This document shows positions 26,901 to 37,932 of a DNA stretch of 64,000 nucleotides, one piece after another. Positions within the stretch are counted from its first letter, which is position 1. The number at the start of each line of letters is the position of its first letter. Location of the stretch: assembly GCA_003991915.1 (NCBI GenBank), contig RQTK01000511.1:238332-302331 (forward strand), given 5' to 3'. This DNA is from Elysia chlorotica. Its lineage: Eukaryota > Mollusca > Gastropoda > Plakobranchidae. A program made the position numbers and the translations under genes. The notes under the pieces were generated by a model. It ran no database searches, was not told the origin of the DNA, and saw nothing but the letters and a program-made list of their open reading frames with translations.

Positions 26901-27755
26901 GCAGGGCAAAGAGAATGTGGTACAGCAGGTTAGAGGAAAACCTCCCCTTGAAGTTTTCTCTGTCACTGCCCCAGATAGACACAGGACTCTGAAGATCAAA
27001 CAAAGTTCACAAAATTAAGAAAAAAAAAAAGTTATTTCTTAGTTGAAGCTTACTTGCAACCTTAAAAAATAGTTTATCATAAAGGCAAGGTGCCAGGTGG
27101 GTATGCATGTATATGTAATATGAGATGTGTAATATGTAATGGTTAGAAAGAAAAAAAAAATCAACTCAATAAAAATTAATGTAAAGAATTATTTTATTAT
27201 TCAAATTAAAAATTGTAGCTACTTGATCTATACTGCCTCTCTAGGACGTTTTTTTTTTCTTTTCTTAAATTTCAGATACAATCTTTATATTTTCTCCTAT
27301 CTATGCCTTACCCATGTGGAAAGCTGAAACACGCCATGATTGCCATGCAGGAGATGCCAGAAATCCTGGTTATAAGTTTTCTGCCTGTCACTGCCATCTC
27401 CACCATTTATGTTGCTCTTGTGGCCTCTCTGCCTGCTGGTATCATCTCCAGAGTCCCACTCCTCATCTCTAATACATTGGAACAGTATTTGAAAAACGGC
27501 ATAAAACTTTTAGGTCTGAATTTAGTACCTTACAAATCTTTGTAAATGTAAAAGTGCAATAATAATTTTTTTATATTTTTTTTTATACAACATACAAAGA
27601 AAAAAAAACCCCCACACACAAAATAATATCAATTGGCTTAAATTGCTCTTTATATTTAAGTAAGATGAAAATAAATTTAAAAAATTAAAATTATCATTAT
27701 CAATCATAATTATTACTATTATTTTTATTTTTATTAATATTACTAATACTATTAA

Positions 27756-27824
<69 letters not shown>

Positions 27825-28748
27825 TATTATCAGCATTAAGCATGTTCAGAAAACTTGGATTTAAATTAATAAAACTATGGTATTTTTTACCTGTTCAAGT
27901 TTTTGTTTTTTCCATGCTCAGTGACAATGCAATAACTCTGTCCAGCATGTTCATGCTCTTTGTCGTCAAGAATTCCAGCAGAAGGTCTTGGATTGTACAC
28001 ATGGGTCCGGAAAACTGAAAATTGGGTGCGGAAATACAAAAACAATGTTTTTTGATAAAATGATGTGAAGATATAGAAAATGAGAAGACTATGCTGAGCG
28101 CATATTAAGGAAACCACCATCATCCTGAGCATTGAGATATAATTTAATTGTCTTGTAGTGCTGTTATTTATAAATCCAGTTTTACATAGAAATTAACGAT
28201 CAGCAGCGTACATGGGAGTCAAATATTAGCGTTTTCTATACAGTTTAAATGTTGTCTTTCTTTGCAGGCTGCACTTTTAATCTTATATATTGAGAGGGAG
28301 TTCTACTTCTAGTACACTGGTCTGTCTACAGGCCTTCTTACACCAGAGCTGTAACTTGTCGTAAGAACTTTGGAGAGTAGAATGCACAAACATGACGTAG
28401 CTTACTTCTCGTCGTAAGCCTTCTTATTATTACAACGAGACGTAAGCTACGTCTTGTTTGTGCATCTACCCCTGATCCTGAAACATCCCACTGTCTTGAA
28501 AAGTACGAAGCTTTTTTCAACTACTAGATCTAGATCTAGGGTCGTAAGTACAATGTTGTGGTAAGCTTATGACTCGTCTTAACATATAGATCTAGAAGAA
28601 AGGCTTACGTCGAGTTTTACTTGTAAGATATCTACCGCGACATTGTACTTACGACCCTCTATTTAGATCTAATCTAGATCTAGTAATTTATAATCTAGGT
28701 TATATTTTTACCTCTTGTTAAGTTGTTCAGCAATCGCCACATTCCCAT
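22042..28748 (-). CDS. DELE1: DAP3-binding cell death enhancer 1 homologue, Sel1-repeat protein (10 coding exons)
   Basis: Minus-strand coding exons in order are 28712-28748, 27891-28014, 27312-27468, 26746-26988, 26067-26282, 25229-25438, 24340-24429, 23450-23609, 23035-23178 and 22042-22535. They total 1875 nt (624 aa plus stop) with every junction in phase. The N-terminus MGMWRLLNNLTRG is short, basic and hydrophobic like a mitochondrial targeting signal, and resembles the MWRL start of human DELE1. Exons 5-9 encode Sel1-like repeats (ACFNLGLCYETGSGVPQD, AQYLLAMCYEQGLGVE, ALYNLGVFYEEGLG). Exon 10 ends with a Ser-rich tail containing SFPSLRSLSSVSL, close to the human FSSPSLCSLN motif. In vertebrates OMA1-cleaved DELE1 activates the kinase HRI and the integrated stress response. 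Exon 6 carries an extra acidic-basic insert (EEGLKEEEDVNGKTNRK) inside a repeat. The identification rests on remembered family sequence and architecture; another Sel1-repeat protein is the alternative. Confidence 0.88.
23896..23962. repeat. (AAT)n microsatellite in DELE1 intron 7
   Basis: Trinucleotide AAT/ATA run followed by AAC repeats; it reads as (ATT)n on the gene strand. Confidence 0.95.
24600..25020 (-). mobile_element. SINE in reverse orientation, split by a MITE
   Basis: The tail (CCAACATCAGCACTGTATAG, 24611-24630, to GAGACAGG near 24700) and the tRNA-like head (GGGATTTGAACC...CTACCACTACCCTGC, about 24953-25012) are the two ends of the element seen whole at 16525, in reverse. Between them lies the hairpin-transposon sequence starting GGAGGCAACCAGGGTGAATC at 24706. 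The simplest reading is a MITE inserted into an older SINE in DELE1 intron 6. Confidence 0.65.
24705..24925. mobile_element. MITE of the GTGAGGCAACC family, copy 2, right end degraded
   Basis: The left end GAGGCAACCAGGGTGAATCA, then GGTGCTGATATAAGTTTTGAG, matches copy 1 at 6317 closely. Interior AAGTGCATTTGAT is also shared. The right inverted end is not recognisable, so the copy is truncated or diverged. No coding capacity is credible. Confidence 0.65.
25955..26005 (-). mobile_element. SINE tail fragment
   Basis: AATGTCAGCACTGTATAGGC followed by TATATTAC repeats the tail of the copy at 24611. It lies in DELE1 intron 5, next to exon 5. Confidence 0.5.
27715..27832. repeat. (ATT)n microsatellite in DELE1 intron 2
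   Basis: Long ATT/TTA trinucleotide run, impure on its left side. The hydrophobic frames it creates are artefacts. Confidence 0.95.
28379..28468. repeat. Inverted repeat (hairpin) in DELE1 intron 1
   Basis: The left arm ATGCACAAACATGACGTAGC, about 28381-28405, pairs with the right arm GCTACGTCTTGTTTGTGCAT, about 28446-28466, around a loop of about 40 bases. The arms are nearly perfect complements. Related CGTAAG words flank it on both sides. Confidence 0.8.
28538..28658. mobile_element. Small inverted-repeat element (about 120 bases) in DELE1 intron 1
   Basis: The left end AGGGTCGTAAGTACAATGTT and the right end CATTGTACTTACGACCCT are almost perfect complements, and the interior also carries CTTAYG words. 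It looks like a very short MITE. TAGATC-type sequence lies on both sides. Confidence 0.7.
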
Positions 28749-28835
28749 TCTACTTTTTGTTTCAATATAAACTAAGTTGGCTAAACTGGGAAAAATAAAG
28801 TGCCTGCTCTGAGTCTAAAGACCCAGGCACTGGGA

Positions 28836-28856
28836 TTCACACGAACTCCGTCGCCA
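28836..28856 (-). promoter_or_regulatory. YY1-like site and possible six-codon upstream ORF of DELE1
   Basis: On the minus strand, about 88 bases before the DELE1 ATG, the sequence reads CCAAGATGGCGACGG. This fits the YY1 consensus CAAGATGGCGGC, which often sits at animal transcription starts. The ATG inside it opens a short frame coding MATEFV followed by TGA (28836-28856). If transcription starts upstream, this would be a uORF in the DELE1 leader. The stretch has more CpG than its surroundings. Confidence 0.5.
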
Positions 28857-31800
28857 TCTTGGAGCGACTGATTCAACTAAAATCGACTCTGACTCTGAGT
28901 ACAATAATAATTATTTCGATTACTGGTTCTCTTCTGGATTAAATTCAACTCGGCTCGATATTATCAAGGATTAATTTGATGACTTTGATATTGCTACAAC
29001 ACCAGACAGCTGTCTCAAACAGGACATAGAGTGGGGTTTTCACTGTTGTTATTGTTGAATTGCTTATGAAATGTTTTCTTTATAACCGCATCAACTGCAA
29101 GTGATCCGGTGCAATTGATATTTTAATTTTAGCTTAGGTGACGCTTTTTTTCATGTAACCTCGCAAAACGTTATTGCACTGGTGCTGTTGATAGACACCG
29201 TCTCTCTCATCTCTAATTTTGGGCGAATTGCTGGCCTCAGATAGACCGACATAAATTGCAGACAAAAAAACAACAACAAAACAAAAAAAAAAAATAAAAA
29301 AAAAATTAAGTAACAACAAAGCAATAAAAGTTCATGTTGATAATGATAACTTCACTTACTCTTTCAAATTCAAACCAATGCCGTCAGTTAGTTTTTCTCG
29401 GCAGTAGCCAATATTTAATCTAAGTAACTTTGGTCTAGCTTTATGATTTCGAGTTAGAAACACAATAATTCAGTTCGTCAGTCGAAGCCGTGATTTTTCA
29501 TTTTTTTCTTGTAATAAATATATAATGTATATCCCTGAAAATCAAACAGTATGCCCCAAGTTTCCTTCAAACTGTTTCATGAATTATAATCATTATCTTG
29601 TGGGGTTTTTTTCGACAGGTCAGAAATACCGTTATTCTGTTCAGTAAGGGCTCCCATGTAGCTGCAGAGTGATTAAGACAACAACAGCAAGAACAGTATC
29701 ACTTAGCATGAATAGCAAATAAAGGAACGCGACTGGATAGACACAATTTCTATCGGCTATGGTGGGAAAATGGGCTCTGCTTTCGATTGATTTAGAAGTG
29801 AAGTACACACTTATTATCATTGAATGTCTCAACTTATTAGTTTTTCTTTCACTGTCTTGTTAATTGAATGAATGTCTCAAGAGCATTGAAATAGAAAGGG
29901 AGCACTTGGCTTTGCGTTTGTCGTCTTTTGATTGATAAAGTTTCTGTTTAAAAGATTCCAATACAAAACAAAAATGAAACATAAATATTTTATAGAGCTA
30001 ACTCTAGATGATATGCAAGAGCCAGCCTCTTTCTTTTGACGCATCCCAACAGGCTCAAGAGGGGCAGCCCACTATGGCCCTAATTGTTAGGGTGGTATCA
30101 ATGTCGATTTAAGTACGGGTATCCTGCTCGCACCCGCTTCATGGTGTCATCGTCTTCTTTGATCCTTTTTGAGACAGAGTTTTGCTTTCTTCGTATGCAG
30201 ACTTAGCAAACCCGATATCAGAATACATGATTACCGACAGAGTTCGATTATATACATCCATATTATGGGTTTGAAGAATCGATGCATTTCGATCCGGTTT
30301 TAAGTTATGTTTTTGTGGTCTTGATTCAAGGACGACCTAAAAATAGATCTCGGTCTGTCCCATAGCCTGATAGAATCCGATTTTTAAAAAGATGAAACCT
30401 GAAGAAATGAAACACAAAAACATGCGTAAATTTTACTTGGTCCGTGTTAAACGGCCATGTAGGCTACTACATTTATTTTCCCCATTTTTTTAAATGAAAA
30501 GAAACCACTTCATATGAAAGCAAAATGTTGTCGTAGATAACATCTTCCCCCGCAAACTGCAGTCGTAGAATATTTGTTAAATTTCCGCAACATTATCTAG
30601 ATTGAATTTAACATAAGTTTGACACTATCTCACTATCTCGTGCCTATTGGTTGACAAGCTGTGTTTTAGTACATAGATAATAAAGGCCTACTATTGTACT
30701 AACAGTACTAAGTACAGAATTTAGTTAGAGTATATGTAGATCTAGAAATACAGTTCTCGGCAGTGCTTAGGAAAGGGCTTTTTACTAAGTTTTTATGGAA
30801 ATGAAAAAAGAGAGAAATAATAAAAACGTCGATTTACGAACACGTCGCTGATGGATAACCTTGATACTCAAACAGACATGGCCATAACAAATTACTATTA
30901 AGAAACGCTGTGTGTTTTCTGTAGTCTAATAGTAAGAGCATGCTTGAAACTTTCAATCGTTTCCCTCTTTTGCAATGCGTTTTGTAAATGCTTTATAATG
31001 ACATAATAGTAAGCCCACCTTGGACCCTGAGGAATGGTAACGCTCAACCATGTTCCTCTCGTCACTCTCTTTGTTACTTTGTCACAATTTACATATAAAA
31101 ATCGAACCGCCAAGCATATATGTGTAAAAAAGAAAAAAAAAGAAAGAAAGAATTCGACAAAGACTGAAACCATTTTGAAGAAATGGTTGGAAAGAAAACG
31201 AAACATTAAAGTTTGCATCTGATTGGTAGGCTAACAGCTGCTGTGCGACCAAAAGACTAGTTGAATCTCGCCTCTCCAGCAAAAGAAACACCTCATTATA
31301 TTAGACGAGATCCCGTCGATCAACCATTCCCTCCCGAACCTATTGCATTGTGTATGGCTGCAATGGTATTAATCTTTGTTGTTACATCAAACAAGAGATT
31401 TGCTCTTTAAATTGTGAGAGATTTATAATACAGCAGCACTGTGAATCCAACCTAGGACCAACATTTTAGAATTCTTATTTTTTACACCATATTGTGATAT
31501 AAGTAAATTGTTTAAAAAAAATTGAAATGTTAGAGAGCACATCATACAAATGTATATTTTGTATTTCAGTACCCATGCCAAGAATGGAGGGATAGATCAA
31601 TTGCATAGAAACTAGCATCATGTCCTAGTGCCTATAATATATAATTGAAAATAAACTGTCAATATTCATTTTCACATGTAAGCTATTACCAGTACGTCAT
31701 TTACATGTACATTATATTTTATTTGTTCTCCGCCATAAGCTTGATTGCAAGAAACAAAATGTATCTTCTAATTTTCATGGACAAAAAAAACCACATCTCT

Positions 31801-33449
31801 ATGTGAAGGTTCAAACTGAAAAAGTGAAAGATCACAAACATAAAGATTCCGTTCTGTAAAATAGAAACATGGGTAGTGCATCCCTCCATCTGTACATAAA
31901 ATAAAAAAATCAACCGTATTAAAAAAAATCAAGACGACAAATGTGGAAACTTCAGGTTTGTGACCAAACTTTAATTCCAGACTTTAGCTTAAACATAGAG
32001 GTCAAAAACTTCTAAAATAAATCTGTTTGATTGATAGTGTTAAACAAATGTAAAACATGAAGCAAGAAGTATTGCATGAAAATGTCTCTTTGGTACTGGT
32101 AAGAATAAAACAATAGACTGCAATATTTAATGCTTAGTCTCAGATAATAAATGAATGTAACAACATTGAATAACATAACAATCAAAATGACCAATGTCGT
32201 CCCTCCACAGGGGAAGGAAATGAGAAGTGTATTTTTTAACAGAGATTAAGTTGCTTTCTGATCGAATCTGGTATGGTGCGATGCCATTTTCCTCTAACAT
32301 TATGAATACCTGTACATGAAAAGAAAAATCCTCACTCGTATAATTAATTTTTAGACACATGTACCCTTAAAGACAAAAAAGAACACCCATACACCAAATG
32401 AAAAAAAAATAAAGTATCAGTATGTAACCTTTATAAGAAGCTTATTGAAATTTTATAGAAAATGTGCACAAAAGTGATCCAATTTGTTTCAACAATAGGT
32501 TTTACAAGCTTAGAATAACAATTTTATAACAAACAGTTATCAACATATTTTATATGACTATGCAGAACGGAAATTTATGAATAAGCAATTGCATACACAA
32601 TTAAGCAAATTAAGCACTATTTCAAAAGGCAAAAAGTTAGTATGAGTACCTTGATTTAAAAAATACAACAACTCTTTATTCGACATCAAGATTTTTCTAT
32701 TATATATTCAAAACAATTTTCTGACCAAGGGGAAAAAAAAAATAACAGAAAGAAACAAAAACAATCCAAAGAGAATCACTTCATCAAAAGCTAAAAAGAT
32801 TTTAAATCTCTTTATTGAAGAGAAATATATATTTTTTAAAATCAAATCATGTAATGGAGGGATATTATTTTTATCTAAATGAGCTTAAAAAGACCCCTGA
32901 CCAAAGCAAACAATTTGAAAAAATTATGTGAAGAGCACCATCACCATAAATTATCTTTAAAAAAATGGCCACACTCAAATTTGATAAAGTACACTGTACA
33001 GTGATCATTTGCCTTTTGGAAATTAAGATTTTAAACTTTCTTACTATTAGATCTTGACAATCTAAAATATGCTTTTTGTCACTCTTATACCATATGATGT
33101 TGTAGGTTTTGATAATTTATTTTATAAATAATCTCCATGCAGAAATGATGAACACAATATCCAGTCTCACTTTACTAATTCAAGCTACATAAATAAACAG
33201 ATACTTTCATTTTTGTTGTTGTTGTGGTCACACTGTGCTGATCTATTTCTTGTTTTGTCAGGGACGTCAATTATTAATCCACAACTTTAAAGCAAAAAGA
33301 GTGGGTATGTGAAGCCTTTTCATTGAGAGTAGCTTTCTTGTTGGTGTAAAATTTTGAATGTTTTGTCTGCTGTATTACTTACATACTGTAAAAAAAAAAT
33401 TAGGAGGAATGTAAATAGATAAAAAAGTCTAAAGCAACCAATTCAATAC

Positions 33450-33715
33450 AATAAGGGGGAAGAACTGTCACAAGTGATAGAGCGTTGATATTGGGAAGTC
33501 TGTGGGTTGAAACCTGCAAAATGCAAAAAACTGTTTGTCGCATTTCCCCCCCTACTAATTTCGCTATTGACAGTATTATGTGACCGGCTGAGACAGGAGT
33601 CCTGGTACATTTATACTGCCTTGTGTGTGGCAGCTCATAAAACTGTCCTGGGACCCATTGGATACAGGACCCTCCTTTTAAAACCTGGGAAACTTCAAAC
33701 TAGTAGGAGACATCC
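33450..33715 (+). mobile_element. tRNA-derived SINE copy
   Basis: The head reads CAAGTGATAGAGCGTTGATA (A-box-like) and GTGGGTTGAAACCTGC (B-box-like). The body has TGTGACCGGCTGAGACAGGA and GTGTGTGGCAGCTCATAAAA, and the tail GGGACCCATTGGATACAGGA. The order matches the copy at 16525. Confidence 0.65.
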
Positions 33716-34374
33716 TTTCTCCTACAAAATATAAATTCAATACCGTGCAAACAGTCATTTAATAGAAAATTCAAAGTACACTGGTTTCAAACATGCAACG
33801 ATGAAAGTATCATAACCATAACATTAAATGGCACATTTTCATGCACACAGTGATTTTCTCATTCTATATTAAGATCGAATTTAAGGTTTCTACTCACTTT
33901 CATCAGCTTTGTTTTCTGATACACTGTACATTAAAACACAATTTTCTACATTAAAACCAAAAATGCATTAGGTGTTTTGTTTTTTTAGATATCCTTACAT
34001 GTAGCTGTTGACAGTCACTCGATCACAAAAGAAAAAAATACCTTAGTCTCAAGTTTGCAGTATAATTTAGCTTTAACAAGAAACTACATACACATTCTTT
34101 ACTTTCTTGAATCACTTATTTTGCAATGAATAAGAATTGACATAACAAAAAACCCTTGCTAAGGTATCAATTTCATTTTAAAAAATTATGGAAAATCTAA
34201 AACTCTCTCTACATTTTCTCTTTTGCCATCTGACAGCCCTAATTTTGAATAATAAAAGCCAAGCATAATTTTGGCTATCAATAGCTAATAAGTACAATCT
34301 TACATTTTGACATGTTTTGTCACACCTTATGCTGAAGGAAATTGAATGTGTAAACAAAAAGAAATGCACATCTA

Positions 34375-34610
34375 ACTTACAACTTCACATTCACATTGAG
34401 TTAAGGATTAGAAAGTTAACATCTTGATATAGTACCATACAGTCATATAGTTTTTTTGTGTGTAGAGCTGTGAATACTACAATAAAACTAACTTACAACT
34501 TCACATTGAGTTAAGGATTAGAAAGTTAACATCTTGATATAGTACCATACAAATTACAATCATATAGTTTTTGTGTGTAGAGCTGTGAATACTACAATAA
34601 AATTGATTGT
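34375..34610. repeat. Two-copy tandem duplication of about 115 bases
   Basis: The block from AACTTACAACTTCACATT through GATATAGTACCATACA to GAGCTGTGAATACTACAATA occurs twice in direct succession (about 34375-34490 and 34491-34605). The copies are nearly identical and differ by small indels. A second, weaker duplication follows at about 34675-34790 (ATAGTACAGAGTATCACTTA and ATAGAACAGTGTATCACTTA). It lies in the probable 3' UTR of the C4orf33 homologue. Confidence 0.85.
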
Positions 34611-34898
34611 TTTCTATAACATAAAAGCATTCCACTCTTAAGTCACTTTTGTAACATAAAAAAGATTTATAGAATGATATCTATAGTACAGAGTATCACT
34701 TATTTCTTTGAAAAGACAACATTAAATATATTTATATAATGACACCTATAGAACAGTGTATCACTTACTTTTTTGAAAAGGCTCAGCACAAGATATACAT
34801 TCTCGTTATTTCTTGTATAGGAAACTTAGTACAAAAAATATTTTTAGGAACATAAGGCAAGTTGTTGTGAAGTCTTGTAAACTTTTCACTATAAAACA

Positions 34899-37800
34899 TC
34901 AGTGCAAGACGGATCTCCACAGGTTTGAAACCTCTTTTGGCTGAAAGTTATGCAGAACTTCTTCCATGTTGATAGGTTGAAAGTATTGGAGTCTATGGCT
35001 GAAAAAAAAAAAAGACATCAAGATAGCAATACAATACACACAAAATCTTAAACATTTTCTCAAACAAAAATATAACTCTTGACAAATAACAATAAAAATT
35101 GTCTTATTAACAAACAATAAAAGATTATATATTATACATTTACTTCTGCATTGACATAACAGCATAATTAAGCTGTTTTTGGGGAAACACTTTCTTTTTT
35201 ATTTGGCTTTATTCACTACTAGGGATCAGATGAAAAAATCGATTTGAATGCACCAATAAACGATTATTATCTCATTTCTCCTCAAAACCACAGTGTTATG
35301 AAAAGACCCATAGAATTTTTCCATTTTTTTTTTCTGTGTATGAAAAGAATTTTTTCATCAATGTGTTTGAGCAGTGAAATATTGATGATTCTGAATCTGA
35401 ATCTATTCCATGAAACTCCTAATGTGTAAAAAACAAAATGCAACAATATGAATTTTTAAATTTCATATCAAATGTAGATGGATGATAATAAGAGAGACAA
35501 ATTAAAAAAAATGATTGTGTAAAGAAAACTCACAAATCTGGCACATCGTATGATTTTTCTGCTGGGTACAAGGCCTCGTATATACGATCATCATCCTCGC
35601 CATGAATTGCATAAGCGTTGAATTTTGTTACGCCAGGGGGAAAATATTCTCTTGGAATCACAGCCTCTCCTTTCCATCTGTCTCCTTCTATTTTAGCCTT
35701 GTAGGTTGTCAATGGAAGTTTGTCCTGGAGATATCAAAGAGATAAGGTAAACAAGCATTGAAGCGATGAATAATTTTTTTCCCCTTTGTTTTCACGAATA
35801 AAAACTACAACGAATAAAATGAAAATAAAAGAAAGACATAAATAAACATTCACATCACAATTAAATGAACAATGATTAAACTGAATTTTGGTAAAAATTT
35901 CCTTTTCTTTAACATGATAACCAAACATCTTTAATTAGTTCAGGGGAGTTTCCCCAAAGCTAATTAACTAAATTGAACCAATTTGGTCTACGAAAGAACG
36001 GGCTTTGATACATGCTACAATTAGTGCTTTGTTAGCTTTGAAGAACATATCAATACGGTTTAGAATAAATTGTCACAAAGAGTTCTCTTCTATGATACAT
36101 AGAAGAAGACTTTGATGTAGCATAGATACATTTCTACTTCATTCAAATCTTACCTTCACCATATTCCTCATACCCTTCAGCATCAGAAGTAAATGATGGC
36201 CATGTCTACAGAAAAGTATAAAAGTATATTAGATTTTAAGTACATGCATACATGTATGAACCAAATGAACACAGTAAACGAGAGTTCTTTCTTTTCTTAA
36301 TTACTCTCGTTATAGCAAGGCTAGTAGTTATTCTCAAAATAAGACCCAAAGAGGAATTTATTAAAAAAGAAAAATGTGCCCTAATTTTTTTTAACCTAAA
36401 TTATCATAAATTGCAATCGGTAAGTGTTTGACGAAAGGCAAAGTTCTTTAAATCAGGATCTATCTTTTGCAGTCCACCAATAAAACAAAATAGACCTACA
36501 CCCACTACCTTACTTAATATATGAGTTCGGTAAGAGGGTGATGGAGGAGATAAAACTTAACCCATAACAACATTAGTGTGTTGATCTCTAGATAGCGATT
36601 ATGGTACATGTTTACATGGCTAGGGATGGGTGTAGCTGTTCTGCTTCCTAGATTTGCATCAGGCAGCTTTATTTACGGTGATAATATAGGGTTGGGCAGA
36701 GATATCATAAATGTCAGCGTAAGTAGGGAAATATGTAAGGTGAGAATCATGGAGAAAGGACAGGACATTACAGACCAGGAAGGCTTTGGATTCAGGACAT
36801 TAAAAAATGGTCAGGAATGCGAACCACAGAGGTAGCCCGCAATGCACAGGTAGGAGAGGTTTTCAGGAACTAAGCGCCTCCAAAAGGGATCCATCAATAA
36901 TGACCATAATGATGAATTTAGAATGTGAAGGGCTGAATTTAAATAAGCTTCATCTTTAAAAGTCTTGTGGAAATCTGTGTTTTTTATTATGAAGATGACA
37001 ATGAAAAGGCTTTATAAATACTCACGGGCTCAGTTCAACTTCAAGATATTGGTTTTTATCATTCAGGAAAAAGGCTTCAACGACTGAAAAATATAAACAT
37101 TCAATGGTGTTAACTACATTTAAGAGTATTGTATAAAACTGAATATTTAAGTTAAAAGAGTTTAAAAGAAATATCCCATCTTTCCTATGACTCCCTCCTC
37201 TTCTCCTCTCAGCTATTAGAAAAAAGAACAAAAATATGACTTGGAAACGTGAAATAAATTATTTATATTTTCATAACCTACATTTTATTCTGTATTTTAA
37301 AAAATCTACACTGATAAGAAACCTTCTTGTTGATATTCAAATTTTAAACGCATGTATGTTATACTTTACCGTAAATACTTTAAAGCAAAAATATAGACAT
37401 ACAAATCAAGAAGTGTCATCTCTTGGGTTGAATAGTAGATTTTCACAGGAGGAAAGGGCAGAGATTTGCTATGTCCAACAATATCCTCTCTCATCAATTT
37501 TCTCTCTCTCTTCTCTTCATCTATATCATTTACCCTTTCAACCTCTCCCTCAAAATCAATTTTTCCTCCAATGTACTGTTATTAAGTGAGTTTCTGTTTT
37601 TTTTTTTTATTCTACTTTCATCCAGTTATAAGCAGATCTATCAGCACTGAATGACCTCTCAACTCTTTTCTTCCGCAAAATTTAAGGAAAATTGTCATCA
37701 CTGCACAAAATCCATAAATAGTGAACGAAAATTTCATGATTGTAATTGACCTTCATAATCCCAGAGCTGAGGAAATGGATCCCCAGGAGTCCCTTTAGGC

Positions 37801-37932
37801 CTGGCTGGGCTGTTGAAGAAGGGACCAAGCACTCTGATAATTGCTCCTCCATCTTCAGACGGTTGTAGAGAAAGCTTGATGGGTTCATGCTTGACACAGT
37901 CACCGTTCCATGTTGTTCTGATGGCAAACGTC
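34899..37932 (-). CDS. C4orf33: UPF0462 protein C4orf33 homologue (start codon incomplete)
   Basis: Minus-strand exons are 37751-37932, 37026-37083, 36154-36205, 35534-35724 and 34899-34998, ending in TGA, with all junctions in phase. The product is about 193 residues plus the missing start; human C4orf33 has 199. Conserved segments are TWNGDCVKHEPI, LGPFFNSPARP, LWDYEVVEAFFLND, YLEVELSPHGHH, YFPPGVTKFNAYAIHG and YEALYP. The function of the family is not established. The fold resembles carbohydrate-binding-like beta sandwiches, but that is a guess from general knowledge. The first coding exon seen begins with one base of a split codon followed by TFAIRTTWNG, which aligns to human MDFKIEHTWDG, so the split codon is probably the start ATG (AT in an upstream exon, G here). 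Confidence 0.92.

Larger units (their letters stand above)
28749..34898. other. Gene-poor interval between DELE1 and C4orf33 homologue
   Basis: No exon with a family match was found on either strand. The first 150 bases (to about 28900) hold the probable DELE1 promoter/leader. About 32800-34898 is probably 3' UTR of the C4orf33 homologue; a minus-strand AATAAA lies at 32811-32816. The rest (about 29000-32800) is AT-rich, with a purine tract at about 29270-29310, and I see no other structure. Confidence 0.4.

Noticed and set aside
36608..36835. 75-residue plus-strand frame
   Set aside because: It lies in an intron of the C4orf33 homologue. No family match, no splice context, no codon signal.
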